64,000 nt of DNA from DATGUP01 sp035301265 (GTDB lineage: Bacteria > Bacillota > Bacilli > Bacillales > Amphibacillaceae): contig DATGUP010000013.1 in NCBI GenBank assembly GCA_035301265.1, positions 22,483 through 86,482 of the forward strand, written 5' to 3'. Below the pieces are notes generated by a model that was given only the letters and a program-made list of their open reading frames with translations, had not been told where the DNA came from and searched no databases. The position numbers and the translations under genes were made by a program. The number at the start of each line of letters is the position of its first letter. Within the stretch, counting starts at the first letter, position 1. Of the stretch, positions 1 through 8,723 are shown one piece after another.

Positions 1-637
1 AACCGTCCCCGTAGCGATCCACCTTGATCACGGCTCCAGTTTCGAATCGTGTGCTCGAGCGATCCAAGCAGGCTTTACGTCGGTGATGATCGATGCCTCA
101 GCTGAACCTTTAGAGGACAATATTGCTTTAACCAAAAAGGTAGTTGAACTAGCCCATATCCACGGTGTTTCCGTTGAGGCAGAGCTCGGCCGAGTCGGCG
201 GTCAAGAAGATGATTTAATCGTTGAGGATGCAGAGCAAGCATATGCCATTCCTGACGAATGTGAAAAACTTGTCAAAGAAACAAATGTCGATTGTTTTGC
301 TCCGGCACTCGGCTCGGTTCATGGGCCATACAAAGGCGAGCCGAATTTGGGCTTTGACCGAATGGAAGAAATCAAGACTTTGACAGGTGTTCCGCTCGTC
401 CTACACGGGGGTACTGGGCTTCCGTCTGAAGATATTCAACGGGCGATTTCGCTAGGGACAGCCAAAATCAACGTTAATACAGAAAATCAAATGGCGCAGG
501 CGAAAAAAGTTCGCGACGTGTTAAAGGAACAACCTGACTTGTATGACCCGCGCAAATACCTCGGTCCAGGCCGTGATGCGATTAAAGAAACAGTCATCAG
601 TAAAATGCGGGAATTCGGTTCATCTAATAAAGCATAG
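1..637 (+). CDS. fba: Fructose-bisphosphate aldolase class II (5' partial)
   Basis: Zinc-dependent aldolase that interconverts fructose-1,6-bisphosphate with glyceraldehyde-3-phosphate and dihydroxyacetone phosphate in glycolysis and gluconeogenesis. The reading frame is open from base 2, and 211 residues are visible. They begin inside the catalytic HLDHG segment (proton-donor Asp followed by a zinc His). Downstream come the EAELGRVGG zinc Glu region, the LVLHGGTG zinc His and phosphate loop, and INVNTE. About 75 N-terminal residues lie outside the window. The product ends at a TAG, followed by a hairpin. The order fba-transaldolase-murA2-glpX-rho is standard in Bacillaceae. Identity is secure. 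Confidence 0.97.
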   Translation, partial: TVPVAIHLDHGSSFESCARAIQAGFTSVMIDASAEPLEDNIALTKKVVELAHIHGVSVEAELGRVGGQEDDLIVEDAEQAYAIPDECEKLVKETNVDCFAPALGSVHGPYKGEPNLGFDRMEEIKTLTGVPLVLHGGTGLPSEDIQRAISLGTAKINVNTENQMAQAKKVRDVLKEQPDLYDPRKYLGPGRDAIKETVISKMREFGSSNKA

Positions 638-655
638 GGATCAATCATCAGGGGG

Positions 656-690
656 AAAACCGGATAGCCATCCGGTTTTCAACCTTCTTT
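656..690 (+). terminator. Terminator-like hairpin after fba
   Basis: A perfect 10-bp stem (AAAACCGGAT at 656-665 with ATCCGGTTTT at 670-679, loop AGCC) is followed by a T-rich tail. It lies 18 bases after the fba stop codon and probably terminates or attenuates transcription before the transaldolase gene. Confidence 0.7.
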
Positions 691-725
691 ATACCATTAA
701 GGCAAAGGATGGAGGCGATGACGCG

Positions 726-1370
726 ATGAAATTTTATATTGACACAGCCAATATCGACGAGATTCGCAAGGCAAATGCGCTTGGTATATTGGCCGGTGTC
801 ACGACAAACCCGAGTCTTGTCGCTAAGGAAGGCGTTTCGTTTCACGATCGGCTGCGGGAAATTACAGAAGAAGTGTCGGGGTCGGTTAGTGCAGAGGTTA
901 TTTCCGAAGATGCAGAAGGGATGATTGCCGAGGGAAAACAGCTAAGTGCGATTGCGCCGAATATCACCGTTAAGATTCCCATGACGCTTGAAGGCCTTAA
1001 AGCGGTTAAAACGCTTAGCGATTTGGCTATTAAAACGAATGTCACATTGATTTTTAATGCGAATCAAGCCCTTTTGGCAGCACGCGCAGGAGCGACATAC
1101 GTATCGCCATTTTTAGGACGTTTGGATGATATTGGACATGACGGAATGGAGCTCATTGCCACTATAGCAGATATTTTCAACCGCCACGCGATCGATACAG
1201 AGATCATTGCTGCTTCTATTCGCCACCCGATGCATGTGATTGACGCAGCTCGAAACGGTGCCCATATTGCCACCCTTCCATACAGCGTGCTTATCAAGCT
1301 TGTAACCCATCCATTGACAGATCAAGGTATTGAAAAGTTTCTTGCCGATTGGAACAAGCAAAACGAATAG
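726..1370 (+). CDS. fsa: Transaldolase / fructose-6-phosphate aldolase family (YwjH-like)
   Basis: Small class I aldolase of the TalC/FSA subfamily, acting in the non-oxidative pentose phosphate pathway. It has 214 residues, typical of the short family rather than the ~320-residue long transaldolases. It begins MKFYIDTANIDEI, contains GVTTNPSLVAKEG, and carries the Schiff-base lysine region (ITVKIPMT) near residue 85. The ATG at 726 is chosen because GGAGG sits about 10 bases upstream and the protein then starts at the conserved FYIDTAN. A longer frame back to 543 would overlap fba and is not supported. Whether it is a true transaldolase or an F6P aldolase cannot be told from the sequence alone. 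Confidence 0.93.
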   Translation: MKFYIDTANIDEIRKANALGILAGVTTNPSLVAKEGVSFHDRLREITEEVSGSVSAEVISEDAEGMIAEGKQLSAIAPNITVKIPMTLEGLKAVKTLSDLAIKTNVTLIFNANQALLAARAGATYVSPFLGRLDDIGHDGMELIATIADIFNRHAIDTEIIAASIRHPMHVIDAARNGAHIATLPYSVLIKLVTHPLTDQGIEKFLADWNKQNE

Positions 1371-1434
1371 CATGAATGGCGTAAAAACGTGCAGAATAGG
1401 AATAGCATGTTTAATGAAAAGCGGGGGTTTCTAA

Positions 1435-2721
1435 ATGCAGAAAATTTTAATCGAAGGTGGGCACACACTGAACGGCCGGGTGCGGATTAGTGGGGCTAAA
1501 AACAGTGCCGTTGCACTTCTACCTGCTGCGATTTTAGCTGATTCGAGCGTAACGATTGAGGGGCTTCCGGATATTTCCGATGTATACACACTTAGCCAAT
1601 TGCTAGAGGAAATCGGCGGTCGTACATCGTGGAACGATCGTACCGTTCACATTGACCCGACAAATATGGTATCGATGCCGCTTCCGAATGGTAAAGTGAA
1701 AAAATTGCGTGCATCATACTATTTCATGGGTGCTATGCTCGGTAAATTTAAACAAGCCGTTATTGGCCTTCCCGGCGGTTGTCATTTAGGGCCAAGGCCG
1801 ATCGATCAGCACATTAAGGGTTTTGAAGCGCTCGGAGCTGAAGTCACAAATGAACAAGGCGCCATCTATCTTCGCGCCAAAGAATTAACAGGGGCCCGCA
1901 TTTACCTCGATGTCGTCAGCGTCGGTGCCACGATCAACATTATGCTTGCAGCTGTAAAGGCGAAGGGGCAGACGATTATTGAAAATGCTGCTAAAGAGCC
2001 GGAGATCATTGATGTAGCGACCCTTTTGACCAATATGGGTGCCAAAATTAAGGGGGTCGGTACCGATGTGATCCGCATTGAAGGGGTTGCATCATTAAGC
2101 GGTTGTCGGCATACGATTATACCAGATCGTATAGAAGCTGGGACATACGCCATTGCCGCCGCCGCCGCAGGTGAGGAAGTCATCATCGATAACGTCATCT
2201 CCGAGCATTTAGAGTCGCTCTTAGCTAAATTGCGGGAGATGGGTGTGACGATAGAAGAAGGCGATGAACAGCTTTATATTACATCGCCGCGTAAACTCAA
2301 AAGTGTAGATATTAAAACATTGGTTTATCCCGGTTTTCCTACAGACTTACAGCAGCCATTTACCAGCTTGCTGACTCGGGCTCATGATACCGGTGTCATA
2401 ACCGATACCATCTATTCTGCACGGTTAAAACATATTGACGAATTGCGCCGCATGAATGGTATAATCAAAGTTGAAGGTGGCTCGATCATTGTTTCCGGCC
2501 CGGTTCAACTTGAAGGTGCGCGTGTCAAAGCAAGCGATTTACGCGCCGGTGCCTCGCTCGTTATTGCCGGACTAATGGCTAAAGGCATTACGGAAATCAC
2601 CGGTTTGGAACATATCGACCGAGGCTATGAAAACATCACGGAAAAATTGACGAACCTCGGCGCGCATGTTTGGCGTGAAGAAATGACTGATGATGAAGTT
2701 GAGCAGTTCCAAAATTCGTAA
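1435..2721 (+). CDS. murA2: UDP-N-acetylglucosamine 1-carboxyvinyltransferase, second copy (MurZ type)
   Basis: Transfers enolpyruvate from PEP to UDP-GlcNAc, the first committed step of peptidoglycan synthesis in the cytosol. It has 428 residues. The conserved Lys lies in SGAKNSAVALLPA (about residue 21) and the catalytic, fosfomycin-sensitive Cys lies in PGGCHLGPRPIDQH (about residue 116). The repeated EPT-fold motifs are visible (PDRIEAGTY, YPGFPTDLQQP). Its place between the transaldolase and glpX matches B. subtilis murAB/murZ. A paralogue, murA1, lies at 30515. Low-GC Gram-positives commonly have two MurA copies, usually with one dominant. The start has a GGGGG ribosome binding site. 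Confidence 0.96.
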   Translation: MQKILIEGGHTLNGRVRISGAKNSAVALLPAAILADSSVTIEGLPDISDVYTLSQLLEEIGGRTSWNDRTVHIDPTNMVSMPLPNGKVKKLRASYYFMGAMLGKFKQAVIGLPGGCHLGPRPIDQHIKGFEALGAEVTNEQGAIYLRAKELTGARIYLDVVSVGATINIMLAAVKAKGQTIIENAAKEPEIIDVATLLTNMGAKIKGVGTDVIRIEGVASLSGCRHTIIPDRIEAGTYAIAAAAAGEEVIIDNVISEHLESLLAKLREMGVTIEEGDEQLYITSPRKLKSVDIKTLVYPGFPTDLQQPFTSLLTRAHDTGVITDTIYSARLKHIDELRRMNGIIKVEGGSIIVSGPVQLEGARVKASDLRAGASLVIAGLMAKGITEITGLEHIDRGYENITEKLTNLGAHVWREEMTDDEVEQFQNS

Positions 2722-2812
2722 GCGAGCTATTTCCAGGCGGTTGTCATCAAGCTCTCCGTTTTTCTGTATATCTTCTTGGGATGAGTGATGTTAGAAAAAG
2801 GAGAGATTCAGC

Positions 2813-3775
2813 ATGGAAAGAAGCTTAACAATGGAATTGGCACGCGTGACCGAGGCTGCGGCCCTTTCTTCATCGCGGTGGATGGGCCGGGGGAAGAAAG
2901 ATGAAGCCGATGCCGCTGCAACAACGGCGATGCGCCATGTGTTTGATACAGTTCCTATGCGAGGAACCGTCGTGATCGGCGAAGGGGAAATGGACGAAGC
3001 ACCGATGCTTTATATCGGTGAAACATTAGGCACTGGTTCGGGCCCAAAGGTCGATGTGGCTGTTGACCCGTTGGAAGGCACAAACATCGTTGCTCAAGGG
3101 ACGTGGAATGCTTTATCGGTCATTGCTATAGCCGATGAAAACACCCTTTTGCATGCGCCGGATATGTACATGAAAAAAATTGCTGTCGGCCCTGAAGCGG
3201 TCGGTCAAATCGATATCAATGCACCGACGATCGATAATCTTAAAGCGGTTGCAGACGCTAAAAACAAAGCCGTCGAAGACCTCGTAGCCATCGTGCTCGA
3301 TCGCCCGCGCCATCACGATTTGGTGGAAGAAATTCGCCAGGCCGGTGCGCGGATTAAGCTTATTCCGGATGGGGATGTGGCTGCAGCGATAAACACGGCG
3401 TTTGATGATACAGGTGTGGATATTTTGCTCGGTATTGGTGGCGCACCTGAGGGAGTGCTCGCTGCGACGGCGCTTAAATGTCTCGGCGGTGAAATTCAAG
3501 GAAAGCTCATCCCGACAAATGACAAGGAGCGCAAACGGTGCTTGCAAATGGGTATCGACTTGGATCAAGTGTTCGGCATGCATGATTTTTGCAGTGGGGA
3601 CGATGCCATTTTCGCCGCAACAGGTGTCACGGATGGCGAATTGTTAAAAGGTGTCCGTTTCAAAGGAACAAGGGCATCGACACAAACTGTCGTTCTCCGT
3701 GCCAAAAGCGGAACGGTTCGCTTTATCGATGGTGAGCATAGCCTCCGGAAAAAGCCAGATCTTGTCATGACCTAA
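2813..3775 (+). CDS. glpX: Fructose-1,6-bisphosphatase class II
   Basis: Hydrolyses fructose-1,6-bisphosphate to fructose-6-phosphate in gluconeogenesis. It has 320 residues, the usual GlpX length. The metal- and substrate-binding signatures are visible: GEGEMDEAPMLYIGE near residue 62, DPLEGTNIVAQG near residue 87, and GIGGAPEGVLAA near residue 206. The start ATG has an AAAGGAG ribosome binding site. It follows murA2 with a 91-base gap and is the B. subtilis ywjI orthologue by position. It is followed by a GC-rich hairpin. Confidence 0.96.
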   Translation: MERSLTMELARVTEAAALSSSRWMGRGKKDEADAAATTAMRHVFDTVPMRGTVVIGEGEMDEAPMLYIGETLGTGSGPKVDVAVDPLEGTNIVAQGTWNALSVIAIADENTLLHAPDMYMKKIAVGPEAVGQIDINAPTIDNLKAVADAKNKAVEDLVAIVLDRPRHHDLVEEIRQAGARIKLIPDGDVAAAINTAFDDTGVDILLGIGGAPEGVLAATALKCLGGEIQGKLIPTNDKERKRCLQMGIDLDQVFGMHDFCSGDDAIFAATGVTDGELLKGVRFKGTRASTQTVVLRAKSGTVRFIDGEHSLRKKPDLVMT

Positions 3776-4164
3776 TACGCATGCATATAAGGCGGGGCTC
3801 GTTGCCCCGTACTTCCTCCTCGATTTTGTCGTCAGGTCTATTCTCCGACATATAAAAAGGGATTGAATAATCAAGTGCAACGAGGTAACATGGTAGTTGT
3901 TTACTATATATTAAGATTGGTTATGATAGATCATAGGTTAAAAACTTCGATTCTAGCTTCCGAACCCTCTTCATTTCTGACAAATCATCTCCAGGCGGAA
4001 CGATTCGCGACTCGTATGTCGTTTGCCAAGCTTGGTAACGATTAGGTTTCCACTATGTTCATCCGAAGAAAAAGGAAGAAGCATGATTGTACATATTTGA
4101 AAATTAATAAAAGTGTTTCAACGACGATTTTGACAAACATTACAAGAATGGGCGTGGTGATTGA
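3776..4164 (+). other. Intergenic region glpX-rho: hairpin and candidate promoter
   Basis: 389 bases without a supported gene. A hairpin (CGGGGC at 3793-3798 with GCCCCG at 3804-3809, loop TCGTT) follows glpX but has no T-run. A candidate vegetative promoter is TTTACT at 3900-3905, a 16-base spacer, and TATGAT at 3922-3927. This leaves a leader of about 230 bases before rho, a length compatible with the autoregulatory rho leaders known in Bacillus. A 60-codon open frame at 3863-4045 starts with TTG and has no recognisable family, so it is not called. Confidence 0.45.
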
Positions 4165-5454
4165 ATGAGTGCATTGACGATATCGCACTTGGAAACATTG
4201 ACATTAAAGGACTTGTATGCTTTAGCAAAAGAATACAAAATCTCCTATTATGCCAAATTGACTAAGAAAGAACTAATTTTTTCTATTTTAAAAGCGCAGG
4301 CGGAAAGCGACGGTTTTTTATTTATGGATGGGATATTGGAAATTATTCCTTCCGAAGGGTTCGGCTTTTTACGACCGATTAACTATTCCCCGAGTGCTGA
4401 AGACATTTATATTTCGGCCTCACAAATCCGTCGTTTTGATTTGCGAAATGGTGACAAAGTGTCCGGCAAGGTTCGTCCGCCTAAAGAAAATGAACGTTAT
4501 TATGGGCTATTGCACGTCGATGCTGTCAACGATGACGATCCGGAAACAGCTAAAGACCGTGTTCATTTTCCAGCATTAACACCGCTCTATCCCGATCGGT
4601 TTATGCGATTGGAAAGAGAAACGAACAATCTATCAACCCGGATCATCGACCTCATGACGCCTGTCGGCTTTGGTCAGCGTGGCTTGATCGTTGCACCGCC
4701 AAAAGCGGGGAAGACGATGCTTTTAAAAGAAATAGCTAATAGCATTTCAGAGAACCATCCCGATGCTAAGCTGATAATTCTTCTTGTGGATGAGCGACCC
4801 GAGGAAGTGACCGATATCGAGCGTTCCGTGCATGCTGATGTCGATGTTGTCAGCTCGACGTTTGATGAAGTGCCTGAAAGCCATATTAAAGTATCCGAGC
4901 TCGTTTTAGAACGAGCCATGCGTCTTGTCGAACATAAACGTGATGTCATTGTGCTCATGGATAGCATTACCCGCCTGACACGTGCATACAATTTGGTCAT
5001 TCCTCCGAGTGGTCGTACACTCTCAGGTGGAATCGATCCGGCTGCATTTCATCGGCCTAAACGCTTTTTCGGCGCGGCGAGAAATATTGAAGAAGGCGGC
5101 AGTTTCACCATTTTGGCAACAGCATTAATCGACACAGGCAGCCGTATGGATGATGTTATTTATGAAGAGTTCAAAGGGACGGGCAACATGGAACTGCATC
5201 TCGATCGTAATTTAGCCGAAAGACGCATTTTCCCAGCAATCGATATTTTACGCTCGGGAACGCGAAAAGAAGAGCTGCTTGTTCCTAAAAGCCATTTGGA
5301 TAAAATGTGGGCGATTCGTAAAACGATGCAGGATTCCCACGATTTCTTCGATCGCTTCTTGAGACGATTGAAAGCGTCGAAAAATAACGCGGAGTTTTTT
5401 CAAATAATGGAAGATGAAATGAAACGTCGCGGGACTCGGAGCGGTACGATATGA
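4165..5454 (+). CDS. rho: Transcription termination factor Rho
   Basis: Hexameric RNA-dependent ATPase that releases RNA polymerase at Rho-dependent terminators. It has 429 residues. The N-terminal Rho-N helical domain (LKDLYALAKEYKI) is followed by a cold-shock-like RNA-binding OB domain (DGILEIIPSEGFGFLRP). The RecA-like motor carries Walker A APPKAGKTMLLKEI near residue 177, Walker B VIVLMDSITRL near residue 260, and the Q/R-loop segment SGGIDPAAFHRPKRFFGAARNIEEGGS. Length and motifs match Bacillus Rho. The ATG lies behind a GGTGATTGA ribosome binding region. The rho-rpmE-tdk-prfA order is conserved. Confidence 0.98.
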   Translation: MSALTISHLETLTLKDLYALAKEYKISYYAKLTKKELIFSILKAQAESDGFLFMDGILEIIPSEGFGFLRPINYSPSAEDIYISASQIRRFDLRNGDKVSGKVRPPKENERYYGLLHVDAVNDDDPETAKDRVHFPALTPLYPDRFMRLERETNNLSTRIIDLMTPVGFGQRGLIVAPPKAGKTMLLKEIANSISENHPDAKLIILLVDERPEEVTDIERSVHADVDVVSSTFDEVPESHIKVSELVLERAMRLVEHKRDVIVLMDSITRLTRAYNLVIPPSGRTLSGGIDPAAFHRPKRFFGAARNIEEGGSFTILATALIDTGSRMDDVIYEEFKGTGNMELHLDRNLAERRIFPAIDILRSGTRKEELLVPKSHLDKMWAIRKTMQDSHDFFDRFLRRLKASKNNAEFFQIMEDEMKRRGTRSGTI

Positions 5455-5468
5455 GCAAACATTTCCTG

Positions 5469-5497
5469 TTGCAATCAAATCGGCACATTGATATAAT
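5469..5497 (+). promoter_or_regulatory. Sigma-A promoter for rpmE
   Basis: TTGCAA at 5469-5474, a 17-base spacer, and a perfect TATAAT at 5492-5497, located just after the rho stop and about 80 bases before the L31 start. The near-consensus boxes and ideal spacing make this a convincing vegetative promoter. Confidence 0.8.
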
Positions 5498-5577
5498 CTT
5501 CTTATGTGAGTTTGACTAAAGTGTTTTATCTAGTAACGGCTCTTACGAAAGGATTCAGGCGAGAAGGAGTGAAAAGT

Positions 5578-5823
5578 ATGAAAAAGGGTATTCATCCGGA
5601 ATATAGAAAAGTCGTATTCCTTGATACAAGCTCAAATTATAAATTTTTGAGCGGGTCAACAAAGGACTCGGACGAAACGATTGAATGGGAAGACGGCAAC
5701 ACTTACCCGTTGATCCGTGTAGAAATCAGCTCCGCCTCACACCCATTCTATACAGGTCAACAAAAAGCCGATAAAGTCGGTGGACGTATTGACCGGTTCA
5801 AGAAAAAATATAATTTGAAATAA
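5578..5823 (+). CDS. rpmE2: 50S ribosomal protein L31, zinc-independent type B
   Basis: Component of the large ribosomal subunit at the subunit interface. The 81-residue protein starts MKKGIHPEYRKVVFLDTSS and ends KKKYNLK. It has no cysteine at all, so it lacks the CxxC zinc site of type A L31 and belongs to the type B (YtiA-like, C-minus) group. The ATG at 5578 is chosen over an upstream GTG at 5506 because GAAGGAG precedes it and homologues start here. In B. subtilis the zinc-binding L31 sits after rho and the type B copy is elsewhere under Zur control. Here the zinc-free form occupies the rho-tdk locus behind a housekeeping promoter. Confidence 0.95.
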   Translation: MKKGIHPEYRKVVFLDTSSNYKFLSGSTKDSDETIEWEDGNTYPLIRVEISSASHPFYTGQQKADKVGGRIDRFKKKYNLK

Positions 5824-5842
5824 GGCGGCGAGTTTGTGAAAG

Positions 5843-5879
5843 ACAGGCAAAAATGCTTTCTATATTTTGCCTGTTTTTT
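5843..5879 (+). terminator. Rho-independent terminator of rpmE
   Basis: ACAGGCAAAA (5843-5852) pairs perfectly with TTTTGCCTGT (5865-5874) and is followed by a T-run. It lies 20 bases after the L31 stop codon. Confidence 0.9.
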
Positions 5880-5944
5880 ACTTCGATGCATTTGTATCAA
5901 ATATAAAAGAAGACGCAGCTTATTAGGGAAAGGAAGATCCGCCG

Positions 5945-6544
5945 ATGAATGTCATGAAGCAGAGCGGTTGGGTGGAAGTTATTTGCGGCAGCATGTTTTC
6001 CGGAAAATCGGAGGAGCTTATTCGTCGCGTCCGGCGTGCTACTTACGGGAATTTGTCCGTCCGCGTGTTTAAACCGGCATTGGATGATCGCTATGCGGAT
6101 GATGCCATTGTTTCTCACAATGGGACAACGATCATTGCCCACGCCGTCAAAAGCGCTACAGCGATTTTAGCCTATCGAAACAGCGATGTGGATATCATTG
6201 GAATCGATGAGGTACAATTTTTTGATGACGAGATTGTACAAGTTGCCGACATACTTGCCAATAGCGGCATCCGTGTTATCTTAGCTGGTTTGGATACTGA
6301 TTTTCGCGGTGAACCATTCGGCCCTATGCCAAAACTGATGTCGCTAGCAGAAGCTGTCACTAAGCTTAATGCTATCTGTCCGATTTGCGGCTCTCCGGCA
6401 AGCCGTACACAGCGGCTGATCAACGGAAAACCAGCTTCGTACAATGACCCGGTCATCCTTGTTGGTGCATCTGAATCGTATGAACCACGCTGTCGTCATC
6501 ATCACGAGGTACCTCATAAACCTGTGAAAAACTCATCGGTTTGA
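5945..6544 (+). CDS. tdk: Thymidine kinase
   Basis: Phosphorylates thymidine to dTMP in nucleoside salvage, in the cytosol. It has 199 residues. The P-loop GSMFSGKSEELIRRV lies near residue 15, the Walker B-like segment is GIDEVQFFDD, and the glycine-rich LAGLDTDFRGEPFGPMP follows. The zinc lasso is present as CPICG near residue 147 and, near the C-terminus, the second half RCRHHHEV. This is the type II (TK1-like) tetrameric family. The ATG at 5945 follows a GGAAGAT ribosome binding site; an in-frame ATG at 5954 is a possible alternative. Confidence 0.95.
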   Translation: MNVMKQSGWVEVICGSMFSGKSEELIRRVRRATYGNLSVRVFKPALDDRYADDAIVSHNGTTIIAHAVKSATAILAYRNSDVDIIGIDEVQFFDDEIVQVADILANSGIRVILAGLDTDFRGEPFGPMPKLMSLAEAVTKLNAICPICGSPASRTQRLINGKPASYNDPVILVGASESYEPRCRHHHEVPHKPVKNSSV

Positions 6545-6550
6545 GCCGTG

Positions 6551-6580
6551 GTGCCCCTCGAAAGTGTGGGGTGTTTTTTT
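6551..6580 (+). terminator. Terminator after tdk
   Basis: A short GC stem (CCCC with GGGG) followed by seven T residues, directly downstream of the tdk stop. The stem is short, so efficiency is uncertain. Confidence 0.55.
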
Positions 6581-6612
6581 ATGCCAAACGACTGTTTGGA
6601 AACGCTGCAGTT

Positions 6613-6641
6613 TTGACCCAACGTTTTTAGTATACTATAAT
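6613..6641 (+). promoter_or_regulatory. Sigma-A promoter for prfA-prmC
   Basis: TTGACC at 6613-6618, a 17-base spacer, and a perfect TATAAT at 6636-6641. It ends 31 bases upstream of the prfA ATG. Confidence 0.85.
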
Positions 6642-6672
6642 TAGACTGTTCAAGAAAAAGAGGTGAAACGTC

Positions 6673-7743
6673 ATGTTAGAGCGTTTACAGTCCTTGGAAG
6701 ATCGCTATAACAAATTGAATGAACTGTTGAGCGATCCTGAAGTCATCAGCGATACAGAAAAATTGCGCGAGTATTCAAAGGAACAGGCGGATTTAGAGGA
6801 AGTTGTCCAAAAGTATCGCGAATATAAAAAAGTTACGACAGAACTAAAAGATGCCCAAGCGATGCTGGCGGATGATTTAGATGAAGAAATGGAGGAAATG
6901 GTTAAAGAAGAAATTGGCGAACTTAGCGAGCGAAAAGCTCAGCTCGAAGAGGAAATGAAGCTTTTGTTACTCCCGAAAGATCCGAATGATGAAAAGAACG
7001 TCATTATGGAAATTCGCGCAGCCGCTGGTGGAGACGAGGCAGGCTTGTTTGCTGGTGATTTATATCGGATGTACACGAAGTTTGCCGAAAATAACGGATG
7101 GAAAATCGAAGTGCTGGAAACGCATACGACGGGTGTAGGTGGTTACAAAGAAATTATTTTTATGATCAATGGTAAAGGTGCCTACTCTCAGCTCAAATAT
7201 GAAAATGGAGCACATCGTGTGCAGCGTGTTCCTGAAACTGAATCGGGCGGGCGAATTCATACATCGACCGCCACAGTCGCTGTGTTACCAGAGGCGGAAG
7301 ATATCGAAGTCGATATTAATGAAAAAGATATCCGCATGGATACGTTCGCCTCAAGCGGCCCAGGTGGACAAAGCGTGAACACGACGATGTCAGCTGTACG
7401 ATTGACGCACGAACCAACTGGGATTGTCGTTTCAATCCAAGATGAAAAATCGCAAATTAAAAATAGGGAAAAAGCGATGAAAGTATTGCGGGCGCGAATT
7501 TATGATCTATATCAGCAAGAGGCACAGGCTGAGTACGATGAATCGCGAAAGTCCGCTATTGGAACAGGGGATCGCTCCGAACGAATCCGCACATATAACT
7601 TTCCGCAAAACCGTGTGACCGATCACCGCATCGGCTTAACCATTCAAAAGCTTGACCAAGTTTTAGATGGAAAGCTGGAAGAGTTCATCGAAGCCTTGCT
7701 TCTTGAAGAACAAACGAAGAAACTCGAACAGATAGGTGAATAA
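6673..7743 (+). CDS. prfA: Peptide chain release factor 1
   Basis: Recognises UAA and UAG stop codons and triggers peptidyl-tRNA hydrolysis on the ribosome. It has 356 residues, the normal RF1 length. The catalytic GGQ lies in SSGPGGQSVNTTMSAVRLTH near residue 230. The recognition region contains a PET tripeptide (RVPETESGG, near residue 185), matching the RF1-type PxT. The N-terminal third is coiled-coil-rich. An AAGAGGTGA ribosome binding site precedes the ATG. The stop overlaps the ribosome binding region of prmC, whose product methylates the GGQ glutamine. Confidence 0.98.
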   Translation: MLERLQSLEDRYNKLNELLSDPEVISDTEKLREYSKEQADLEEVVQKYREYKKVTTELKDAQAMLADDLDEEMEEMVKEEIGELSERKAQLEEEMKLLLLPKDPNDEKNVIMEIRAAAGGDEAGLFAGDLYRMYTKFAENNGWKIEVLETHTTGVGGYKEIIFMINGKGAYSQLKYENGAHRVQRVPETESGGRIHTSTATVAVLPEAEDIEVDINEKDIRMDTFASSGPGGQSVNTTMSAVRLTHEPTGIVVSIQDEKSQIKNREKAMKVLRARIYDLYQQEAQAEYDESRKSAIGTGDRSERIRTYNFPQNRVTDHRIGLTIQKLDQVLDGKLEEFIEALLLEEQTKKLEQIGE

Positions 7744-7744
7744 C

Positions 7745-8623
7745 ATGACGACGCAGCCAAAGCAGCATGAGGTTCTGGCCAAGGCCGTTTCGTTTTTAAA
7801 CAAACAGAATCGTGAGCCGCGTGTCGCTCACATTCTGCTCCAACATCATTTAAACGTATCGCGCGCGGCGTTTTATGCCATGATGCGCGATCCAGTCCCG
7901 GAACATGTGCTCGATGCTTTCATAAACGATATTAAAAAACATGCCGAAACAGGCGTTCCCGTCCAGCATCTCACAGGGCAGGCGACGTTCTACGGCCGCG
8001 ACTTTACAGTAAATGAAGACGTGTTGATCCCGCGCCCTGAAACAGAAGAAGTAGTCCAGCAGGCGATTACGATGACCCATGAGTGTGCGGAACAAAACCG
8101 TCCGTTTACGATCGTCGATGTCGGAACAGGAAGCGGTGTTATTGCTATTACACTAGCCCTTGAACTGCCAGAAACAACCGTTTATGCGACCGATATTTCC
8201 CAAGCCGCTTTAACCGTTGCTCAAAAAAATGCCCATCAGCTCCAAGCTCACGTAACGTTTCTTGAAGGCGATTTTCTACAACCAATTATAGATAATGATA
8301 TTCTTCCCAACCTCGTTATCGCCAACCCTCCGTACATTCCTTCTACAAGTGTTGCAGCGCTTCCTGATACTGTTAAACATTTCGATCCCGCATGCGCTTT
8401 GTTTGCAGGGAAGGATGGACTCGCCGCCTATCGGACGATTATGGCGCAGTCAAAAGACATACCTGCTCCGGAGGCGTTCATTTTTGAAATCGGCCATGAT
8501 CAAGGTGAGGCTGTCCAATCCCTTGTACGACAAACATATCCGGCAAGTGATGTCACTGTTCATCGCGATTTGCATGGCAAGGAGCGGATCGTAACAGCTA
8601 TTTTACATAAGTCAACAGACTAG
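7745..8623 (+). CDS. prmC: Release factor glutamine methyltransferase
   Basis: S-adenosylmethionine-dependent enzyme that methylates the glutamine of the GGQ motif in RF1 and RF2. It has 292 residues from the ATG at 7745. The SAM-binding motif IVDVGTGSGVIAI lies near residue 117 and the diagnostic NPPY tetrapeptide lies in VIANPPYIPS near residue 191. The ATG at 7745 is preferred because AGGTGA lies 5 bases upstream; an in-frame GTG at 7736 would overlap prfA by 8 bases. Pairing of prfA with prmC is the rule in bacteria. Confidence 0.96.
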   Translation: MTTQPKQHEVLAKAVSFLNKQNREPRVAHILLQHHLNVSRAAFYAMMRDPVPEHVLDAFINDIKKHAETGVPVQHLTGQATFYGRDFTVNEDVLIPRPETEEVVQQAITMTHECAEQNRPFTIVDVGTGSGVIAITLALELPETTVYATDISQAALTVAQKNAHQLQAHVTFLEGDFLQPIIDNDILPNLVIANPPYIPSTSVAALPDTVKHFDPACALFAGKDGLAAYRTIMAQSKDIPAPEAFIFEIGHDQGEAVQSLVRQTYPASDVTVHRDLHGKERIVTAILHKSTD

Positions 8624-8723
8624 AAGGCGTGTATCGATCGATGCCATTTAATAGATTACTAGTTTAAAACGCAGCGCTTCTGCCCATACTGTTGGTAAAT
8701 TACGATAAAAGAGGGATGAAGCG

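Noticed and set aside
543..725. N-terminal extension of the transaldolase into fba
   Set aside because: It overlaps fba and its terminator; the ATG at 726 has a proper ribosome binding site and the conserved start.
3113..3583. Long reverse-strand frames within glpX, rho, gnd and other genes
   Set aside because: They are antisense to clearly identified genes, have no ribosome binding sites and show no family features.
3863..4045. 60-codon frame between glpX and rho
   Set aside because: TTG start, no family resemblance, and it overlaps the likely rho promoter.
8694..8702. Sigma-F promoter of spoIIR
   Set aside because: GGTAAATTA fits a -10, but nothing resembling GYATA lies 15-16 bases upstream.
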